DNA of 5,169 nt from an uncultured Eubacteriales bacterium (GCA_902797345.1 CADBSL010000021.1:1-5169), one strand, 5' to 3'; shown: positions 1 to 4,940, counted from the stretch's first letter. The notes: generated by a model not told the origin, from the letters alone. A program made the numbers and translations.

Positions 1-125
1 AAGCACAATAGTGCAGCCCGGATCGCCGGACGCCTGAAGCGGGGGCCCGGATTTCTGTTGAACAGCGGTTCCGGGTTAAGGTATAATAATAGAACCAGAA
101 AGAGCGGAATGAATTATAATGAAAG
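1..125. other. Left edge without an assignable gene
   Basis: No complete gene is seen. On the + strand one frame is open from base 1 to a TAA at 172-174, and another ends with a short tail (STIVQPGSPDA) at a TGA at 35-37. Either could be the C-terminus of a gene truncated by the window edge, but neither is recognisable. The stretch has GC-rich self-complementary pieces: GCAC/GTGC at 3-6 and 11-14, and CCCGGA/TCCGGG at 46-51 and 70-75 enclosing CTGT/ACAG. CCCGGAT occurs twice (17-23 and 46-52). No T-run follows these stems, so they are not clear terminators. Confidence 0.3.
58..87 (+). promoter_or_regulatory. Consensus-like sigma-70 promoter pointing right
   Basis: TTGAAC at 58-63 and a perfect TATAAT at 82-87 are separated by 18 bp, a good vegetative promoter match. 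The predicted start is near 94. No credible gene follows: the transcript would run straight into the large hairpin at 132-205 and then oppose the leftward SDR gene. It may be an orphan promoter, drive a short RNA, or be a chance match in AT-rich DNA. Confidence 0.35.
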
Positions 126-205
126 AAAAAAAAAAGATCCTTCGGCTTTCGGCCTCGGGATGACAGGATTTTAACTGTCATCCTGAGCGAAGCGAAGGAT
201 CTTTT
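126..205 (-). terminator. Intrinsic terminator of the leftward SDR gene
   Basis: Read on the minus strand, the SDR stop codon is followed within about 15 nt by the long hairpin (205 to 132). Directly after it comes an uninterrupted run of ten T (complement of A126-A135). A stable stem plus U10 is a textbook Rho-independent terminator. On the + strand the same stem ends in only four T (202-205), so it may also slow rightward transcription but less efficiently. Confidence 0.8.
132..205. repeat. Large imperfect inverted repeat, probably a dispersed repeat
   Basis: The left arm at 132-166 (35 nt) and the right arm at 175-205 (31 nt) are reverse complements apart from a 4-nt length difference and one mismatch; the loop is 8 nt (167-174). 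The perfectly paired ends are AAAAGATCCTTCG (13 bp) and GGATGACAG (9 bp). From general knowledge, units built on GATCCTTCGCTTCGCTCAGGATGACA-like arms recur in intergenic regions of many unrelated bacterial genomes, so this is probably one copy of a dispersed, non-coding, hairpin-forming repeat. Confidence 0.7.
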
Positions 206-220
206 CGTTTAGTCCGGTTT

Positions 221-991
221 TTAAGCGCTGATCCAGTCTCCGCCTTCCACGTGGATGGTCTGGCCGGTGATCCAGCCGCTTTCATCGGATACGAGGAATG
301 CGATGACAGGAGTGGCGTCTTCATAAGCCATGCCCATCCGACCCATGACCGGGCTGGTCATGGAAGCCTTCAGATAATCTCTTATTTCAGCCGGTGAATA
401 GTCGATGCCCTCCAGGAAACGGTCGGTTGCCACCTTCGGACACAGGCAATTGACGCGGATATTGAACTGGCCCCATTCCCGTGCAACGACACGGGACAGA
501 CCCCGGATCGCTTCCTTTTCAGCAGCATAAGCCGCAAAACCGGCCAGTCCGCTGACTCCGCCGTCGGAACCGTAATTCAGGATCGCGCCGCCGTTTTCCT
601 TCATCAAAGGGAAGCAGAGCTGCATCATCGTCCAGGTTCCATAGAGTCCGCTGTGCAGACCTTCTTCGAGGTCTTCGATCGTATGCTCGATAAAGGGATG
701 CGGTGGGCTGATGGTAGAAGCATTGTTGCAGAGCGCGTCCACTCTTCCATACTTTTCGCCAACTGCGTCCACAAAGGCCTTCATTTCCTCCGGTTTGCTG
801 ACATCTGCCTTCATCGCCAGAACGTCAGCCCCTTTTTCCCGGCAAATGTCTGCCGTGATTTTCAGCTTTTCCTCATTTCTGGCACAGATGCAGACGATCG
901 CGCCTTCTTCCGCGAAGCGGATCGCCGTCTGTTTTCCCAGTCCGCCGCTGGCACCGGTAACGATACAGACCTTATTGTCCAGTTTACCCAT
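221..991 (-). CDS. Short-chain dehydrogenase/reductase (classical SDR), atypical active site
   Basis: The 256-residue product has the usual length of a classical SDR, a cytoplasmic NAD(P)-dependent oxidoreductase acting on keto/hydroxy groups. Visible motifs are the Rossmann glycine loop TGASGGLG (residues 12-19), Asp63 in the ADV adenine-contact motif, NNA at 89-91, catalytic Ser142, and YAAEK giving Tyr155 and Lys159. Arg38 just after strand 2 (CAR) suggests NADP(H) preference (inference). Three normally conserved positions differ: the tetrad Asn of the NLxG helix is Gly115 (GLYG), NNAG is NNAS, and the PG after strand 6 is PK (185-186). The start at 991 is chosen because GGAGGTG lies 6 nt upstream; an ATG at 1006 in the same frame has no ribosome binding site and would place the Shine-Dalgarno inside the gene. 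The gene is monocistronic, divergent from the AraC regulator, and ends before a strong terminator. The fold is certain; the substrate is unknown. Confidence 0.93.
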   Translation of the reverse strand: MGKLDNKVCIVTGASGGLGKQTAIRFAEEGAIVCICARNEEKLKITADICREKGADVLAMKADVSKPEEMKAFVDAVGEKYGRVDALCNNASTISPPHPFIEHTIEDLEEGLHSGLYGTWTMMQLCFPLMKENGGAILNYGSDGGVSGLAGFAAYAAEKEAIRGLSRVVAREWGQFNIRVNCLCPKVATDRFLEGIDYSPAEIRDYLKASMTSPVMGRMGMAYEDATPVIAFLVSDESGWITGQTIHVEGGDWISA

Positions 992-997
992 GTTTTT

Positions 998-1004
998 CAC
1001 CTCC
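998..1004 (-). promoter_or_regulatory. Ribosome binding site of the leftward SDR
   Basis: GGAGGTG on the minus strand, six bases before ATG at 991. It decides the start in favour of MGKLDNKV and against the in-frame ATG at 1006. Confidence 0.85.
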
Positions 1005-1006
1005 AT

Positions 1007-1037
1007 ATGAAATCATGATCCATGAGATTGATTTCAT
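1007..1037. promoter_or_regulatory. 9-bp perfect inverted repeat, candidate operator
   Basis: ATGAAATCA at 1007-1015 and TGATTTCAT at 1029-1037 are perfect reverse complements separated by 13 bp, so half-site centres are 22 bp apart, about two helical turns. The repeat fills the space between the predicted SDR transcription start (near 1032) and its Shine-Dalgarno (998-1004). That suits a repressor operator or an mRNA stem next to the ribosome binding site. The divergent AraC protein is the obvious candidate ligand, although AraC proteins more often bind direct repeats. Confidence 0.45.
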
Positions 1038-1038
1038 C

Positions 1039-1068
1039 ATAATCACAATCCCTGCATTTGTATTGCAA
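1039..1068 (-). promoter_or_regulatory. Candidate promoter of the leftward SDR
   Basis: On the minus strand, TTGCAA (1068-1063) is followed after 18 bp by GATTAT (1044-1039) preceded by TG one base upstream, an extended -10. Each hexamer matches consensus at four of six positions. The predicted start is near 1032, giving a leader of roughly 40 nt that contains the inverted repeat. An alternative TATAAT at 1087-1082 has no good -35. Confidence 0.3.
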
Positions 1069-1089
1069 ATATATCATTGATATTATAAA
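1063..1089 (+). promoter_or_regulatory. Candidate promoter of the AraC gene with 13-bp palindrome
   Basis: TTGCAA at 1063-1068 (self-complementary, so usable in both directions) and TATAAA at 1084-1089 are separated by a short 15-bp spacer. Almost all of that spacer is the perfect palindrome ATATCA-T-TGATAT at 1071-1083. Initiation would fall around 1096-1098, at the ATG itself. A protein bound to the palindrome would block this promoter, which would suit autoregulation. The short spacer makes the promoter call tentative. Confidence 0.25.
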
Positions 1090-1097
1090 ATTGTGTC

Positions 1098-1838
1098 ATG
1101 AAAATACCAGAAAATGAAATGAAGCACAATCGAATATTGTACGAGAAAGTGTATGATGATACCGGGCTGCCCTGGATTCCTGAGAATATCGATCTGCTCA
1201 GGCGAATACTGGACTGTATACGAAACGGAGATGCGGAGCAGATGGAAACCATCGTGGGCATCCTTCCGGAAGAATTCCAGGCGAGCTTTGGAGACAATCC
1301 GATTCGTCACACCAGGAATCTGGTGATCAGCCTGGTGCAGTTGATGGGGATTGCGGCCATCGAGACCGGGGTGCCTGCCGCGCTGTGTATCCGTCACATG
1401 GAGGATTACGTCAAGAGGACGGAGGAGGCCGATTCCTTTGAGACGATCCGTACCCTGGCGGATGAGGCGAAGATGAGATTCTGCCTCCTGACGGCAGACC
1501 GGGTCATCCCGAAGGTGGAGGACTACCGGATTCGCGATTCGATCGTATACATCCGGGAGCATATCACCAAAAAAATCACCCGGACGGAACTGGCCGACCG
1601 GGCAGGGATGAGTGAAGCCTATTTTTCAAAGAAGTTTCACGCGTTAACGGGGAAAACCCCCGGGGAATACATCCGGATCGAAAGGATCCGGCAGGCAAAA
1701 AGGATGCTGACGGAAACGGATGAGTCCCTGGCGGAGATCGCCGGCTATCTGGCTTTCACTTCTCAAAACTATTTCCAAACAGTGTTCAAACAGGCGGAGG
1801 GCTGTACGCCTTTGGAGTACCGGCTGAAACACCGGTAA
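1098..1838 (+). CDS. AraC/XylS-family transcriptional regulator
   Basis: The 246-residue product ends in a canonical AraC DNA-binding domain of two helix-turn-helix units, about residues 147-244. The first HTH is near 161-181 (ELADRAGMSEAYFSKKFHAL), followed by the linker helix with RIRQAKRML. The second is near 208-231 (LAEIAGYLAFTSQNYFQTVFK), with the family's closing TPLEYR (237-242). The N-terminal part (about 30-125) is helical without a cupin fold; its pattern (IRNGD, then DNPIRHTRNLVISLVQL, then AAIETGV) resembles the helical domain seen before the HTH in many clostridial AraC/YesN-type regulators, here without an upstream sensor module. An in-frame TAA at 1086-1088 rules out a longer protein. 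No Shine-Dalgarno precedes ATG 1098 or the next ATG at 1119, so the start is somewhat uncertain and the mRNA may be leaderless. It is divergent from the SDR at 221-991, its likely target (inference). Confidence 0.92.
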   Translation: MKIPENEMKHNRILYEKVYDDTGLPWIPENIDLLRRILDCIRNGDAEQMETIVGILPEEFQASFGDNPIRHTRNLVISLVQLMGIAAIETGVPAALCIRHMEDYVKRTEEADSFETIRTLADEAKMRFCLLTADRVIPKVEDYRIRDSIVYIREHITKKITRTELADRAGMSEAYFSKKFHALTGKTPGEYIRIERIRQAKRMLTETDESLAEIAGYLAFTSQNYFQTVFKQAEGCTPLEYRLKHR

Positions 1839-1843
1839 TTCTG

Positions 1844-3319
1844 TTATCTCCCGACTTTCCGGATGATCTTCGCCAGCCGGATCAGTGCGTCCCGGAGGGT
1901 GTCATCGTCTTCGTAGGCGTAGGAGACCCGCAGACTGTGTGTTTCCCGGAAGTCGTACATGTCCCCGGGGTTCACCAGGATCTTCTCCGCCAGCGCTGCC
2001 TCAAAGACCCGGCGGATCGATACGCTTTCCTTCAGCTGCAGCCAGACGTAATAGCTGCCGGCGGGGGTGTTCCACCGGGCGATGTCGGAAAAATGCTCGT
2101 CGAGGATCTCCAGCGTCAGATCCCTTCTCCGTTTCAATTCTTTTCGCATCTTGTCCAGGTGCCTGTCGTACAGGCCGGTCTCCAGACAGCGGGCGAAGAC
2201 CTGCTGGGACAAGGTGCTGGTGCCGTAGTCCTGCTGCATTTTGATATCCGCCAGCCGTTGGATCACGGATTCCGGTCCTACGACCCAGCCGATCCGAAGG
2301 CCGGAAGAGAAGGACTTGGAGCAGCTGCCGATGTAGATCACACCGCCCCGGTCATCCTGAGCCTTGATGGGCTTCGGCGGGCGTTCCTCGAACCACAGGT
2401 CTCCCATGACATCGTCTTCGATGATGGGGATCCGGTTGGAACGGCAGTAACGAAGGATCTCATTGCGGCGTTCGGCACTCATGATGTTTCCGGTGGGGTT
2501 CTGCAGGGTCGGGATGGTGTACAGGATCGTCTTCCCGAAGTCGAATCGCTTGCTGATGATCCAGGGCATCATCCCTTCTTCGTCCATGGGAATGCTGTCC
2601 AGGATCGTGCCGGCGGACTGGAACACGTTCAGGGATTTGATGTAGGAAGGGGATTCGATGAAGGCGGTGGAACCCGGCGGGACGATGCACACGGAGATCA
2701 GCTGCAGTGCCTGCAGGGCCCCGGAGGTGATCAGGATGTTGGAGGGCCGGATCCGGATGTCCTTTTCCTGTTCCAAATACACGCACAGTGCCTCCCGCAG
2801 TTCCAGAAGGCCCAGCGGTTCCGGGTAATTCAGCTGCAGTTTCACGTCCATGTCTTCCGCCATGATCTGGCGGATTTCTTTTGTCGGCGCCAGTTCCGGC
2901 GACGCTTCCCCGGTACCCAGCCGGATGATATCCTCTTCGTATTCCAGCTGGTTGATCTGCCGGACGTAGTCCACGTTGGCGCGGAAACTCCCCTTATCGA
3001 TATAGCTTTGCCAGTTCAGGGTGGATTCGGCGATGAGCATTTCCCAGGTGTCGTTGACGATCATGGTGCCTTTGCCGTAGTTTCCCTCCGTCAGCCCCAG
3101 GGCCGCCAGCTCCTGCATGGCTTCCCAGACGGTGCTTCGGTTCACGCCGAAGAGCTCCGCCAGCTTCCGCTGGGGCGGGATGAACTGTCCGGAGACCCAG
3201 TCTCCCTTTTCGATTTTCTGACTCATATAGCGGACGATTTGACTGTAAAGAGGCACCTTCAATTTCTTGTCGGGCTTCCAGTCGATCTCCACGTATTTTA
3301 CACTGTGATCACTTTTCAT
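1844..3319 (-). CDS. MocR-family regulator (GntR winged helix plus aminotransferase-like domain)
   Basis: The 491-residue product is the usual length for MocR proteins, which use PLP or a PLP-amino acid adduct to control transcription. Residues about 20-90 form a GntR winged helix (KVPLYSQIVRYMSQKI, then IPPQRKLAELFGVNRSTVWEA, then the wing YGKGT). A linker of about 40 residues follows, then a fold-type-I aminotransferase domain (about 130-491). PLP-site elements are intact: NPTG at 274-277, Asp302/Asp303 in IEDDV, SCSKSF with the presumed Schiff-base Lys335, Arg342 in GLRIGW, and Arg464 in LRVSY, the counterpart of the substrate-carboxylate Arg of aspartate aminotransferase. PLP binding is therefore likely. 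The start at 3319 has AGAGGAG close upstream; extending to ATG 3358 would read through the leader hairpin with no ribosome binding site. It is divergent from the class III aminotransferase, the typical MocR arrangement (GabR/gabT, TauR/tpa), and converges on the AraC gene with a 5-bp gap. Its ligand is unknown. Confidence 0.95.
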   Translation of the reverse strand: MKSDHSVKYVEIDWKPDKKLKVPLYSQIVRYMSQKIEKGDWVSGQFIPPQRKLAELFGVNRSTVWEAMQELAALGLTEGNYGKGTMIVNDTWEMLIAESTLNWQSYIDKGSFRANVDYVRQINQLEYEEDIIRLGTGEASPELAPTKEIRQIMAEDMDVKLQLNYPEPLGLLELREALCVYLEQEKDIRIRPSNILITSGALQALQLISVCIVPPGSTAFIESPSYIKSLNVFQSAGTILDSIPMDEEGMMPWIISKRFDFGKTILYTIPTLQNPTGNIMSAERRNEILRYCRSNRIPIIEDDVMGDLWFEERPPKPIKAQDDRGGVIYIGSCSKSFSSGLRIGWVVGPESVIQRLADIKMQQDYGTSTLSQQVFARCLETGLYDRHLDKMRKELKRRRDLTLEILDEHFSDIARWNTPAGSYYVWLQLKESVSIRRVFEAALAEKILVNPGDMYDFRETHSLRVSYAYEDDDTLRDALIRLAKIIRKVGR

Positions 3320-3323
3320 ATTT

Positions 3324-3330
3324 CTCCTCT
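3324..3330 (-). promoter_or_regulatory. Ribosome binding site of the MocR gene
   Basis: AGAGGAG on the minus strand, four bases before ATG at 3319. It supports the start MKSDHSVKY rather than the upstream in-frame ATG at 3358. Confidence 0.7.
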
Positions 3331-3331
3331 C

Positions 3332-3352
3332 CGCCCCTTTCCCAAAGGGGCG
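3332..3352. repeat. Perfect 9-bp hairpin in the MocR leader
   Basis: CGCCCCTTT at 3332-3340 and AAAGGGGCG at 3344-3352 are perfect reverse complements with a 3-nt loop. On the MocR transcript the stem lies between the predicted start (near 3366) and the Shine-Dalgarno. No T-run follows in either direction, so it is not a standard terminator. It could stabilise the mRNA, modulate translation, or be a remnant of a dispersed CG-rich repeat; flanking CCTC/GAGG bases could extend it imperfectly. Confidence 0.6.
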
Positions 3353-3372
3353 AGGCAAGACCTTTTTTCTTC

Positions 3373-3401
3373 ACAATAACATTGGATGGGAAAATAATCA
3401 A
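3373..3401 (-). promoter_or_regulatory. Candidate promoter of the MocR gene
   Basis: On the minus strand TTGATT (3401-3396) and TATTGT (3378-3373) are separated by an ideal 17 bp. The start is predicted near 3366, giving a leader of about 45 nt. Direct repeat 1 (3382-3392) lies in the spacer, so a bound MocR protein would exclude RNA polymerase, suggesting autorepression. Confidence 0.45.
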
Positions 3402-3432
3402 CACTTGGTTGGGAATTTTGGCCGGGAAATAA
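3382..3432 (+). promoter_or_regulatory. Three direct repeats TTGGNNGGGAA, putative MocR operator
   Basis: The 11-bp core with nine fixed bases occurs at 3382-3392 (TTGGATGGGAA), 3405-3415 (TTGGTTGGGAA) and 3418-3428 (TTGGCCGGGAA), each followed by A/T-only bases. Start-to-start distances are 23 and 13 bp. Copy 1 sits inside the MocR promoter; copies 2 and 3 end just upstream of the aminotransferase -10 (3438). MocR proteins studied so far, such as GabR and TauR, bind direct repeats between divergent genes, so position and form fit a MocR operator acting on both promoters. Confidence 0.65.
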
Positions 3433-3437
3433 GGTAG

Positions 3438-3443
3438 TATGAT
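3438..3443 (+). promoter_or_regulatory. -10 element of the aminotransferase promoter
   Basis: TATGAT matches five of six consensus bases and would start transcription near 3450, giving a leader of about 39 nt. No acceptable -35 exists 16-18 bp upstream: position 3415-3420 reads ATTTTG and is covered by direct repeats 2 and 3. A good -10 with a missing -35 suggests an activator-dependent promoter, with MocR as the natural activator (inference). Confidence 0.45.
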
Positions 3444-3488
3444 GCCATCGAGATAAATCAACAACATCATATAAATGGAGGTACCACA

Positions 3489-4838
3489 ATGGTAAACAGA
3501 GACAAATTAAAGAAAGCCTATGCAGAAGAACTGGAACTGTTCCACAAACTGCATCCCACATCCATCAAGAACTTTGAAAACGCAAAGGACTGCCTGCTCC
3601 AGGGCGTGCCCCTCAACTGGATGGTACGGTATGCCGGCGGCATCCCGCTCACGGTTAAGGATGCGAAAGGCGTTCACCTGACCGACGCAGACGGCATCGA
3701 CTATATCGACTTCTGTCTGGGCGACACCGGCTCCATGGTTGGCCACAGCCCGGAACCCTTCGTGGAAGCTATGGCGGATATCGTGAAGCACGGTACCTCC
3801 CACATGCTGCCCACAGAAGATGCTACCTGGAACGCCAGAGAGCTCACCAGAAGATTCGGCGTGAAGTACTGGCAGTTCGCCACCAGCGCCACCGACGCAA
3901 ACCGGTTCGCGATCCGTCTGGCCAGACAGATCACCAAGAGACCAAAGGTCGTCGTATTCAACTGGTGCTACCACGGCACAGTAGATGAGACCATCGCCAC
4001 CCTGACACCGGAAGGCGACATCATCTCCAGAGTGGGCAACATCGGTCCGCAGATCGACCCCAGCTACACCACCAAGGTCATCGAATGGAATGACGTAGAA
4101 GCACTGGAAAACGCCCTGAAAGACGAAGATGTAGCGGTCGTTATGGCAGAACCGGTCATGACCAACATCGGCATCGTTCACCCGGCACCGGGCTATCATG
4201 AAAAATTAAGAGAACTGACACGGAAATACGGCACCTACCTGCTGATCGACGAGACCCACACCATCTGCTGCGGCATCGGCGGTTACACCAGAGAACACAA
4301 CCTGGATCCGGACATCGTGGTCTGCGGCAAGACCTTAGCCGGCGGCATCCCGGTAGGCGTATACGGCTTCACCGAAGAATTTGCTCAGAAGGCAGAAGCA
4401 GAACTGGTTGCACTGTACGGCCTCGTGAAGGGCATCGGCGGCACTCTGGCTGCAAATGCCATCACCATGGCGGCTATGCACGTGATCTTAGACAAGGTAC
4501 TGACCGAGGACTTCTACAAGCACTCGATCCCGCTGGCAGAACGGTTCAACGCCGGCGTAGAAGCAGGCATCGAGGAATTCGGATTCGACTGGAGCACCAC
4601 TCAGCTGGGCACCAGAACAGAATACTGGTTCCTGCCGGAAGTGGCCAAAGACGGCACCGACGCGGTCAACCACAGAGACTTCGATCTGGATTGGTACATG
4701 CACCTGTATGCACTCAACAGAGGCATCTTCATGACACCGTTCCACAATATGGCGATCATGTCTGCCGCCACATCGGAAGCGGATGTTGACAGACATACCG
4801 AAGTATTCAGAGAAGCATGCGAAAAGATCGCTGACTGA
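3489..4838 (+). CDS. Class III PLP-dependent aminotransferase, GSA/beta-amino-acid aminotransferase-like
   Basis: The 449-residue cytoplasmic enzyme is full length. GGAGGT at 3477-3482, 6 nt before ATG, fixes the start. Class III landmarks are the N-terminal KGVHLTDADGIDYIDF block (60-75), ATSATDAN (131-138, equivalent to NSGTEAN), YHG (161-163) stacking on PLP, AEP (220-222), Asp254 in LLIDETHT for the pyridine nitrogen, Schiff-base Lys281 in GKTLAGGIPVG, and GGT (317-319) for the phosphate of the neighbouring subunit. Overall it resembles glutamate-1-semialdehyde aminomutases and beta-phenylalanine aminotransferases. Unlike them it lacks a clear GVxSxVR-type carboxylate-binding loop, reading GVPLNWMVR (39-47). 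No haem gene is nearby and a MocR regulator is divergent, so a role in haem synthesis is unlikely; transamination of an unidentified amino (possibly beta-amino) compound is the better guess. Arginine codons are strongly biased to AGA (14 of 19), unlike the AraC gene, hinting at high expression. Confidence 0.92.
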   Translation: MVNRDKLKKAYAEELELFHKLHPTSIKNFENAKDCLLQGVPLNWMVRYAGGIPLTVKDAKGVHLTDADGIDYIDFCLGDTGSMVGHSPEPFVEAMADIVKHGTSHMLPTEDATWNARELTRRFGVKYWQFATSATDANRFAIRLARQITKRPKVVVFNWCYHGTVDETIATLTPEGDIISRVGNIGPQIDPSYTTKVIEWNDVEALENALKDEDVAVVMAEPVMTNIGIVHPAPGYHEKLRELTRKYGTYLLIDETHTICCGIGGYTREHNLDPDIVVCGKTLAGGIPVGVYGFTEEFAQKAEAELVALYGLVKGIGGTLAANAITMAAMHVILDKVLTEDFYKHSIPLAERFNAGVEAGIEEFGFDWSTTQLGTRTEYWFLPEVAKDGTDAVNHRDFDLDWYMHLYALNRGIFMTPFHNMAIMSAATSEADVDRHTEVFREACEKIAD

Positions 4839-4853
4839 TCGCAAAAACCTGCG

Positions 4854-4878
4854 GAGGGTCTTCGGACCCTCTTTTTTT
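4854..4878 (+). terminator. Intrinsic terminator after the aminotransferase gene
   Basis: GAGGGTC at 4854-4860 pairs with GACCCTC at 4865-4871 across a TTCG loop closed by C-G, the extra-stable cUUCGg tetraloop, followed by seven T (4872-4878). It begins 15 nt after the stop codon. It should end most aminotransferase transcripts, making the downstream SDR a separate unit or one reached by readthrough. Confidence 0.92.
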
Positions 4879-4880
4879 AG

Positions 4881-4908
4881 GGGAGCCGGGAGCTGGGAGC
4901 CGGAAGCT
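4881..4908. repeat. Four tandem GC-rich 7-bp units
   Basis: GGGAGCC, GGGAGCT, GGGAGCC and GGAAGCT follow one another without gaps, each unit differing from its neighbour at one or two bases. The array sits between the terminator and the Shine-Dalgarno of the next gene. It is non-coding in any evident way and may be a microsatellite-like or dispersed intergenic repeat. Confidence 0.6.
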
Positions 4909-4927
4909 TCAAGCGTCATTTTCACAC

Positions 4928-4935
4928 AAGGAGGA
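4928..4935 (+). promoter_or_regulatory. Ribosome binding site of the downstream SDR
   Basis: AAGGAGGA, a near-perfect Shine-Dalgarno, ends five bases before ATG at 4941 and fixes that start. No convincing -10/-35 pair is seen between the terminator and this site. Confidence 0.85.
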
Positions 4936-4940
4936 TAACA

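Noticed and set aside
1..80. Riboswitch or structured RNA 3' end at the left edge
   Set aside because: Several short GC stems are present, but no known aptamer core is recognisable and no poly-U terminator follows them.
109..174. A 21-residue peptide starting at ATG 109 downstream of the promoter
   Set aside because: It has no good Shine-Dalgarno, and most of it is the A-run and hairpin repeat translated by chance.
1844..3319. Naming the MocR protein gabR or pdxR
   Set aside because: The domain architecture is shared by the whole MocR family. No gabD-like dehydrogenase or pdxS/pdxT gene is adjacent, and the repeat motif differs from the GabR ATACCA sites.
1937..3379. A 480-codon open frame on the + strand opposite the MocR gene
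   Set aside because: It lies entirely antisense to a clearly recognisable MocR protein, has no Shine-Dalgarno, and its translation is low-complexity without family motifs. It arises from GC-biased third positions of the real gene.
3507..4199. A 230-codon minus-strand frame opposite the aminotransferase
   Set aside because: It is antisense to conserved aminotransferase sequence, shows no protein family features and has no ribosome binding site.
3489..4838. Naming the aminotransferase hemL
   Set aside because: The fold and PLP motifs match, but the carboxylate-binding loop differs, no tetrapyrrole gene is nearby, and the MocR context points to another substrate.
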